Shown here one piece after another: positions 55,800 to 64,000 of a stretch of 64,000 bases of DNA (its first letter is position 1; the number at the start of each line of letters is the position of its first letter). The DNA lies in assembly GCA_021234155.1 (NCBI GenBank), contig JAJEKV010000098.1, positions 483,084-547,083 of the forward strand, written 5' to 3'. Origin of the DNA: Isoetes taiwanensis (Eukaryota; Streptophyta; Lycopodiopsida; Isoetales; Isoetaceae). The position numbers were made by a program, and so were the translations under genes. Below the pieces are notes generated by a model that was not told the DNA's origin, made no database searches, and saw only the letters and a list, made by a program, of their open reading frames with translations.

Positions 55800-57794
55800 C
55801 CTGGATCACCACTGAACTCTAAGTGGTCACCATCATGTAAAGCATGAATATTGCCTCGCTGAACCTTGCACCACTCGTAGCCGCTGGCTCACTTCTATAT
55901 TCTTTCCAACTCGAATTTCATATTGAAGTCACAACGAAACCATGCAACATTTTATCCAAGTCGAGAACTTTACTCTCATTGCCCACAAAGCACCACCGGG
56001 ACGAGGGTTCATTATGAGATACAATACTATCAAACCTCTATCTATTCCTTATCTTCCATTTGATTATTACCCACCGCCCAACTCCATCTCCTGCTTGAGT
56101 AAAAGCATATCTTACGTATGACTTCCATGTGCAAGAAGGCACACCAATTCTTTAGATGCATCGTACAGACACCAAGACATTATAGTCCCGCCCCAAATTA
56201 CATTAGCTACTTTATGTACATCACATGCATTTATGCTCTTGGAGGCCAAAAGGTCGTGAGAAACTTAGATACAGTAGAGACAACTCCGCTTTTCACGAAG
56301 AAGCTACTCCCCTCACATTCCAAGACAACAGTTCATGTGGCTAAAAATATTATGCTCCACCTCCATAATACCAATAGAGCCACCTCAACTATGTCCATCT
56401 CAGATGGTTCTCAAGGGAGGTCAGCCCACCTCGCTCCGGAAATTGCGGGGAGCCTCCTCTCTGCTCCACCCTTCCATTGTTTTGTGAGAGCCCAAAGATT
56501 GGTGAGGGAGAGCCTCCCTTCTCGCCTACTCCTGGCTTATTTTGTTGGGTAATCAAGGAGAGCCTCGCCCACCTTCCATGCAAATTATCGTGGACCGCCA
56601 TGACATGTATACATCAGTCTTACAAGTGCAATTTCTTTCAATTAACATTTGTCCATCCTCTTGGGCATTTTCATGGATGCTCACACTTTCATGCCGCCTT
56701 TTGCAATTCCCGGATCTTCAGTGGACCAGTTCTAGCATCCTCTTCAAAAGCGGAGGCACAATCTTCCTCGGTGGGATAGTGTTTTAGCGTAAACAGATGG
56801 AGTAGCAAATAACAGAGTTTCCAGAGTACTGTATATGGAGAGGGTAATGGAGACAATGCAGGTAGGAGGCAGCCAGAGTAAGAAATAGGCGACCACTGGT
56901 GTACATCTCTTTAGCACGAAAATTTGCAACAAAGCAAGGTTGAGGTTAAATCAGCAAGCTGAGGGCCATTGAGCAAATCGCAGTTATACCTAAAGATAGG
57001 GCCACTTTTCACAACCATGATACTGAAGACCACACTGTATGAAGAAACAAATTTTAGCACCATCAACAATGGGCCGATGAGTACCCGTGCATCATTAGCA
57101 ACACTGATGAAACCCACCAAGAGATCAGGAGGAAGATTAGAATAGAAAAAACCACATGGCATCCTAAGAGTTGTGAGTCATACCAGGAGAAACTGTGCCA
57201 GTAAGGCTGGTACAAAATATAAATTACCCACATTGGGTCCACAACACGTACACCATTGCTCAATGTACCACAAGATCATCAAAACGATCAAAAGAACTTT
57301 ATCCAAAGATCTTTAAAGTACGAGCAAGGTGGCAACCCACCAAGATGACAGCCTTTCAACTAATAGCCAAGCTTCCTACTATCAAGAAATGCTCCAAGAT
57401 ATTGACCAACCACTAAACGACAACAAGTTACTACACTTCAGTAAGTCATGATCAATCCCACTCCTACCAGCTCCGCACGCTGAAGAGTATTCTTACACAT
57501 TTCAGTCACCGGAGAAAAACTTCAATGTATAAGAATCGGGTTCCAACTGTGTCTCTTTGCTCGCAACTCACCCAAAAAGATTACTAAGATCTCTTTTTAT
57601 TATCCCGAATCATCACATCAATAGGTCAGAGTAACACGCCCAGCTAGACGAAGCTGAAGACAAGTCCTTCCTTGATCCAATCATCAAAGCGCCCCGCTAG
57701 CATTTACTCCAGAAGTTGAGGACCTCCCCAAGGAAGTGGACGGACTGTCTTTGTTAGAATGGCGTCTGGCCGGGCGCCGAAAAGTACCATCCAT

Positions 57795-58190
57795 GAAGAA
57801 GGACGCTATTCAAAGCACTTTACTCTTCGTGCACCAAATCGTGGTGCCAAAATGTAGGACCGCAGATTCTGGAAAGATACCTCACTATAAGCAAAAGTGG
57901 GTTAACATGCAATGCCACCTGTCTCGTGACCGCATGGATACAGAGGCTGCAGCCTTGGAAGTTGACGCCCATAGAGCTGAAACTGTCAGGGGCCGAAAAG
58001 GCAATCAGCCGGAACCTAAAACCCTGCGACAAACACACACACACCGCTGGAAAGAGCTCTGAATCAGCCTTCCAACGAGCTACAAAGAACACTGTAATCC
58101 GAGGTCTGTAGCTCAAGATATGAGCACAAAGCACTCTCCCAGAAACCCTAGGGCGCATCCATCTTAGTGCTTGGCCAAAGCCAATAGAAT
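57795..58190 (-). other. GC-richer 5' region upstream of LINE 2 frame
   Basis: One open minus-strand frame (58158-57820) and GC-rich composition. It contains ttggcaccacgatttggtgc at 57837-57856 (as minus strand), similar to the junction between LTR and primer-binding site in some Gypsy elements. So this block could be a LINE 5' UTR or a retrotransposon leader; not decided. Confidence 0.3.
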
Positions 58191-59587
58191 GGGTAGATAT
58201 AAATTGAACGAATGGATCAAATCATTTAGATGAACAATGGTACATAGAACCGAGAGAAGGAGGGGAGGGGGATTAGAACTCCATAAAGAAAGAGCATAAG
58301 TTAAAGTATATGCTTTTGATTTTCCCACTATAAAAGAAAGAGAATGCTAAGAGGCATGAAGATTGGAAAACCTTACTTCCTAGAAGATGCCCACCTTCTA
58401 TAGTGGTACATGTATCCCAACAAACATTGGCAAATATCCTCCCTACAAAAAGACTAGTCACATAAGACTATGAGCTATGGTATTTAAAATCGATTCAACT
58501 ATCGATAAATAAGGATACCACCAAACCAAATCCAAGCAATCAATGACCGAGTAGAGCAAGGAACTTAGTATTGATGAAAAGTCAATTTATTATAACATTT
58601 TTCTTTCTGTTCATGCTACTTCAACCATGAAGTTTGTTGATCCATCTATATTATGTACCTTGCTCCTACTCAAGTAACTCCCGATTAGACTTTGCTTTAC
58701 TCTTGTAGTATAAATATAGTTCATGCCCAAGAAGGAAGTTTGAAACAGAATACGAAATTGAACCAAAATCTTCTACTATAAGCTGGTGTAACAAGGTCTA
58801 CACGATGAATATTGGCAAGGAATGATAGACAGCAAGAAATGGGCTAATAAGAGGGGCTTTTTGGGCAAGATCCACGTGAGGAGATAAAATGAACGAAGAG
58901 ATAGAGTAAAAATGTAACAGAATAGTATTTCTAATGTCCAAAAGTGGCGATGGTCTATGAGATGCACCCTATATGATTTGAATTCGAGTCGAAGTGATTG
59001 AATTTAAAGAAGAAGAAGAAGAAAGTGATATCTAACAAAAAGAATCCAGTCCTTTGAGATAAAACACAAATGTTTACACATTAAAGACCCATATATCATG
59101 AAGAATTCTGAGGAAGAGAACTACATAAATGGTCCTACTTATTTGGAAATTATGCATGGACATATATTCTTTTTATTTGGTCTTTTCTTATTGAATACAC
59201 GCTTTACCTTAGGAGATCTTTGTGTCTTGTCAAGAGGGACTTGCATAAAGAGCTATTATTATTTGAAATGGTAGAGGGCAACAAACAATTACATTGAAAG
59301 GGCTCTCATTAAGAGCAAAAGAAGCCAAAAGCACAAACTAAGGTTCACATTAAATTCCACTTCATATTTGATTAATATTCACAATAAATGCATGGCTAGT
59401 CAAGATATTAGAAAGAAGATGAGCATGAAGAGGCTATCATTACGATAGAAAAAAGTGAAGTTGCATAGTAGAAAAATCGAACTAAAGAATGGAGTTCAAC
59501 ACAGAGTTATGGAGATACTAAATCAATTTGATTAGCATTTTGCATGACATAATCTTCTCTTCAACCTAATTATATACTTTTTTCCCC
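58191..59587. other. AT-rich stretch without recognisable genes
   Basis: Short frames only. I see no repeat or family signature. Confidence 0.5.
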
Positions 59588-59640
59588 AAAAAAAAAAAAA
59601 AAAAAAAAGAAAAAGGGGGGATGAAGAAAAGAAAAGAAAA
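59588..59640 (+). repeat. poly(A) run followed by G-rich and AAAAG repeats
   Basis: 21 A residues (59588-59608), then gaaaaaggggggatgaag and aaaagaaaag units. This may be the A-tail of an unrecognised retroelement 3' end on the plus strand, or simple sequence. Confidence 0.5.
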
Positions 59641-62600
59641 GTAGCTTCACTGCATGGATCATTACAACTCCCATGTCCTCTATTCAGATGTACGGGGGAC
59701 GAACAGGAGACGATTCTGGGTCCCTAACGCGGCAGTGCCGATGGTCCTGAATCAGCGACTTCGCTTCATCCCCCACAATACGGGTAACCGGGAGGATGCA
59801 AATTCGATCAGTTTACCTGTTCTTGACTTGTTGAGTAATCAAGCTCCGCCGCTTTCCATTCCGGAGTTGAAACGTACTCCCCAGTTGCCATGTTGTGACA
59901 GAATAAGGTCGAACTCTTTAATGGATGCCACTTCCTACCTAAAAAGATAAGGTTGAATATATGAATGTTCACGACATGGATTTTTTGGGCTCATATGGAG
60001 GAACGTATCCTCAAGTAAATTTGGAGCTTAAAATGTGACATAATATTCAGGAATTTCAAGGTCCGACTTGAAAAGAAAAGATGTTTGTAGCACTTGGGAG
60101 TATATATACTTGGTGGAACAATGCTTCTCAACCTATCCTTTTTCCCTTGGATGTGATAGCCATAGCTGTCTGGGTCCAAAGTCTTCCTTATAGAGTTGCT
60201 GCCAAAGGCTAGGGCCTCTCAATGAATGTCAACAACTTCTATAGTCTTTCCTAAAATAAATGATAAGCTTTAATGGCTTTGCATAATAATGTAGCGTGGA
60301 CGGAATGATTGATGAATAAAAAACCAAGGCTGAGATGTGTGTTATAAGAATTCAACTATAATAAATGCATGCACGACCTACATCACTTCCTTCAAGATGG
60401 CGATTCGGTCTCTTTCTAAATGAAGCCATTGAGAGTGAGGGAAATGTATGAACACCACCCCGCGTTCGAGCACGCCACCGAACAAGTGGAAAGCATATAT
60501 CTCTAGTATAAGATAAAGAGGAAGGTCCTAAGTAGCATATTAAGAAAGTTATGTTGCAAGCCATTGTTTATGTTTTGTTCCTACTATTATGTGGTTGGTT
60601 CCTACTAAATACATCAATGGAAAGCCATGCTTTGGATTTGTTTGTTTGGGTGACGATTCAGGCTATGGCCTGAGCCAAGAATATGTGAAAGTAGAGATGA
60701 AGGCGCAGCACCCAATGTTCAAAATGTACAAATATACAAAATTCTCACTAGAATGAAAAAGGGTATTGGCCTGGGTGGAGGGCTGTGTTAGAGGTATGCG
60801 AAGAATGGTGGGAGTCACAGGAGGACCGATTCTTCGATCCAAAATGCACCTATTCATGCGTAATCCGTAGCGGGGATGGAAGCCGCAACGATATCCGGAC
60901 GTGCGGATGTCTCAAGGCCGTAACAGTTACCCCACATGCATCGAACACGATCAATTGGAAAGCCTCGATCCTCCTCAAATCTTCCCAATCCGGACCGACC
61001 TTCCCAATTGGTCCAAAACCATCAAAGGCTATGCAATTCTAAATCGAAAATTCCTTGCCCCTTTACACCACGCACCAACCTCCTCCAGCCCCAGACACCA
61101 GGAGCATGTAAGAAAACTCTTTCCAGACACACAACACTCCCAATTCTCCTGCACACACCCTCCTTACTACCCATGGCGGCCTCCCTATTGATGCTCTTGA
61201 GCGGGCCACGGGGCCTGCATCGCCTCCGCCAATATCGTGGTGGCTCAGATGTCCCGCTTTCACTAAAATTCAAGATGCTTCGCCACAGTGCCTCTGGAAT
61301 GTTATCTTATGTTAAGAGTGGCACTTACTATGAACACTTAGGGTCCTTCTTCCAAATATAACTCCTTCGCTATAACGGTGACTTGGGACGGTGACCATCA
61401 TCATCGGCAGTTAGAATATTTCCGCCTAAACTGAAATAGCCTTTCAAGACTCAAACCACAGCGTTTCTTAACTTCAATTTCTTCCTTTCAAAATTTCTTC
61501 TAATCTCACAAGTATCTTTTAATCTCTACATCATTCAAATTAATTTCTAACTCTATTTTTCCAATTATGTAGATATCCAAGCAAATGGGTTCATTGGGAA
61601 AACACCTTACTAATCCAAAACACGCCAGCCTGTCGACAAGCACCAAGTAAGTAATTAGCTGTATCCTGGCAGAATAAAGTTGCTTATAAATGTTCTTTGA
61701 TGCGCTCAAGATAATCGTCTGTGATTTCTTTTACTAATCGCCAATTTTGAGTAGAGAGCGTCAAGTAATGTGCCTGAGATTTAGAGATTGTTGTTCGCTT
61801 TCCAACAATGCCTCATTACAGCATCGTGCGTCATGAAAGAACCACACCAGACGCCCCGAAGGACGTACAAGCAAATACCAAAACAATTGGTTGTCATTTC
61901 ATCAATGTCTGATGGGCACTCCCAAAGACCTTCTTAGGACGACCATGGCAAGATTACTTCCCAGAGTTGTTTTCATGAAATGCACCCTGGTAGTGCCATT
62001 GATCCACCTGGATGGTTTGGATGGAAGGGTGGTTTATAGATCAAGCACCCATACTATGGTGAATAACAAAAACACAGTGCCGGAGTGTATAGGTCAAATC
62101 GAGTGAGTTGGAGCAAGGAACTTAGTATGGATGAAGCATTACAATCACCTGGGTCTTTCATTGAGGTATCGTTAGAGTTCCCATGTTTCAAGCCTTTAGT
62201 CTACTAATTAATAAAAACATGCACAAACTAATAAGAACTATTTATCAAAAGGGGCGCTTTGTGACCTATAATATAGTGAGTGCAATAATGAAGCGCATAG
62301 GCTTTGCTTCATTATAATGGGCGCCAACTTGTATTGTAATGGAATGCAAGAAGCCTGAAAAGGGATTTGTATTGTGGTGATCCGTGAGTTTCAACCAACG
62401 AAAGAGGTTTGTTAATTAAATAAAAGGAAAGCATGATTAGCTTTAGTGCATCACTAAGTGATTAGTATGCAAGAACGATCATTACCAACATACTAGTGAT
62501 TAGTATGCAAGAACAATCATTACTAGCAAGATAGAAAGATACATTTGTCAACGAGAAGCGAAAGTTATAGGAACGCACTCGACGGACCCACCCTCACTAT

Positions 62601-64000
62601 TATACACGGCTGAAGTGGGTCTTTCCTTCAATATCTTTACAAACGGGTCACGCCACTTTACAACGTAGATCTCGAACTCGTAACCCTTGGGTACGCGCTA
62701 GTGGTCTTACCATGCTAAATGTAAACTTTAGAAGAGTAGATCATTTCATGTTATCATGGATATCACGTTGTTTAGGACTTGAAATTCAAGGCCACGTGGA
62801 ATGTATCTAGGACCCAAAGAACTAACCTTCAATTATAAGGATAAATTCTAAAACATAGTAAATGCACCTTACTCCCTGTTGTTCAAAACCGTATGGCAAA
62901 GACACTATCCCACCAAGGTGCCCTGGTGACTTAACCGGTAAGTTATAGCTTGTACACAGAGTTTAAAACTATGAAGCACCATTCTTTTGGCGTGATCGAC
63001 TTGAGATATCATCATCCCCGATTTCAGCCTTTTGAGGACCTCTCTATAACAAGCTAACAAAAACTCAATGTAATGCATAATCCAATTTCTACAAGTGAGG
63101 GTGATCTTTGGTCGTTGGCCTTTTGAAATCTCTTAATGTAAGCCTCCAAAAAAATTTGGTAATTTAGTCTGACATGTCACAAGTAAGTGAGCTTTCCATC
63201 TTGGTCGAGTATTCGGTACAATGGCTTATAATCGAGCCGATCAAGAAGTTGATTATAAAGAGACACAAATGCAAACAAAGGTAATAGAATTTGGAATTAT
63301 GCACCCAATTGCATATCATCTTAAAGTACTTTTATATCTTCTCGACCATAATCATCTTCGTTGATATCTAGTGAATCAATATTGTCTGAAGCATGTTTTT
63401 GGTTGTCGCTTCATATATACTGTCAGAGGTTTCGTTCCTTATATAATTTAGGCTCATTGCCGCTTTCAAATGATGTTGGAAAGAGAATTGTAATGCATAG
63501 TTTGTCCATCGTCCGCAACAACGATGGTGCTGTCTCTCAAAAGAACTTAGATTTTGAATTTCGTGTAATTAAACCAATTGTCAAAATATCTTATTGTATG
63601 TTGATCGGGATGGCCTATGAATCCCAACATCAAAACAAAAGGAACAAATTTTGCAATAATTTTAGTCTCTCAATGTACTATCTCAGAGGTATTTTATCCA
63701 TCACATTACTTGGACGATTGGAAGGTATTAAAAGATAGAGGGATAACCAAAGATACAAAGATTGATATGCAACAGACCGTGATCTTATCCAGTTCGATAT
63801 TCAGTCCAATATTTGTCTCCTATGTTATGTGTGATCATGTTTTAAAATATTCATTTTGATCATCAAGCATTTATGATAATGTCTATTTTGAGATGGATGG
63901 CAACTCTTGCGCTAAATCTCATCTTGGTGACTATCTCACGAAAAATTTTGGCACCCTAGTGCCTTCCTTGGCGCGATGAATTGGCCATTCCTTATATAAT
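59641..64000. other. mixed sequence, no gene identified
   Basis: The GC-richer blocks 59654-59950 and 60785-61361 contain open frames in both strands (e.g. 60785-61042, 60936-61361 plus) without family motifs. A ~35-bp unit with gtgattagtatgcaagaac is doubled at 62456-62525. Sequence at 62640-62720 (minus) and 62920-63060 (plus) has weak tRNA-like A/B-box matches. The 125-codon frame at 63361-63738 is open but unrecognised; I treat it as unproven. Confidence 0.45.

Larger units (their letters stand above)
53286..57794 (-). mobile_element. old LINE, minus strand (LINE 2)
   Basis: Fragments read right to left. 57794: MDGTFRRPARRHSNKDSPST, a possible ORF1 start, stopping after 36 codons. 57420-57330: LVVGQYLGAFLDSRKLGY, weakly like the RNA-binding N-domain of plant LINE ORF1. 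55287-55171: CTGFLFAVQKKEKLRHFYHI. Then 55120-54975 and 54981-54898: DLDGFPIEFFRKSWDWLEDD, the RT finger motif (GPDGFP.EF in intact elements). About 54820-54780: a WRPD..FLQCTKIFAK remnant. About 54290-54235: QYTDVTFIS in place of YADD. The order matches ORF1-RT of a LINE distinct from the copies at 18 and 37.5 kb. Its frames are heavily mutated. The 3' end is not clear; I set it near the last protein-like frame. Confidence 0.6.

Noticed and set aside
57736-58158. Overlapping plus and minus frames of ~110 codons
   Set aside because: Both are open because of GC-rich composition; no family motif in either. Kept only as a GC-richer block upstream of LINE 2.
60785-61361. GC-richer block with three overlapping plus-strand frames as a gene
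   Set aside because: No recognisable domain, no splice-site support, and minus-strand frames are equally open.
62640-63060. Two tRNA-like SINE candidates
   Set aside because: Minus strand at 62640-62720 has gagttcgagatc (B-box-like) but a poor A box; plus strand at 62920-63060 has an A-box-like ggtgacttaaccgg but a poor B box. Not enough to call.
63361-63738. 125-codon frame near the window end
   Set aside because: Contains no family motif I recognise, and AT-rich composition makes such frames likely by chance; a database search would be needed.
1-64000. CRISPR arrays, bacterial operons, rRNA or complete tRNA genes
   Set aside because: No regularly spaced direct repeats with unique spacers, no ribosome-binding-site-led gene strings, and no full cloverleaf with both A and B boxes and acceptor stem was found.

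Overview
The window looks like nuclear DNA of a land plant with a large, repeat-rich genome. It is AT-rich and has no bacterial-style gene order. Gene remnants carry spliceosomal introns, and several pieces belong to plant-typical families: PLS-type pentatricopeptide repeat (PPR) proteins, a BCS1-like AAA-ATPase, an Arb2/FAM172-type protein and HSP90. The PPR repeats (for example ALVHMYGKCGSLDAA) resemble those of seedless plants, so a fern or lycophyte is my best guess. That is an inference, not a demonstration. I see no intact host gene; every recognisable coding piece is truncated, frameshifted or carries stops. What the window mostly shows is nested transposable elements that have captured and broken gene fragments.

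Layout. 1-2.6 kb: an exon-like ORF, degenerate short repeats and a MITE with perfect 42-bp inverted ends. 2.6-6.07 kb: a fold-back element whose right arm is split by a 3.0-kb insertion (3043-6046). The insertion has Helitron-like ends but is also flanked by a 9-bp direct repeat; it carries an NADPH-dependent FMN reductase-like fragment and two other exon-like pieces. 6.4-10.2 kb: two decayed PPR genes on the minus strand. 10.3-11 kb: a frameshifted Arb2/FAM172-like fragment. 12.5-15.1 kb: a BCS1-like AAA-ATPase pseudogene split in two, with a 602-bp fold-back element in the gap.

15.5-18.0 kb: about 6.5 head-to-tail copies of a ~390-bp unit with tRNA-like pol III A and B boxes and an A-rich tail, that is, a tandem array of a SINE-like sequence. 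It ends abruptly just after a B box, where the 3' part of a LINE begins. That LINE copy is cut by an 8094-bp CACTA element (18963-27056; CACTACAAGAG inverted ends, ATG target duplication). A second copy of the same LINE and its 3' flank at 37.5-43.0 kb keeps the uninterrupted (empty) site at 41223-41225.

29.5-34.8 kb: a probable Helitron that contains a 559-bp near-identical tandem duplication and two HSP90 exons separated by a GC-AG intron. 36.0-37.5 kb: one minus-strand LTR next to an initiator-Met-type primer-binding site. 37.5-41.7 kb: a 5'-truncated LINE with endonuclease, reverse transcriptase and zinc-binding regions, all frameshifted. 48-51.35 kb: a ~1.7-kb tandem duplication in which the downstream copy has gained a ~0.6-kb insertion and ends at a Helitron-like terminus. 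53.3-57.8 kb: an old minus-strand LINE. The rest, especially 43-47.7 kb and 58.2-64 kb, gave nothing recognisable.

The main theme is Helitron-like 3' ends (CTAG next to a GTGCC.. hairpin) that recur at six places, several beside captured exons, plus paralogous empty sites that allow the insertion order to be read inside the window itself.
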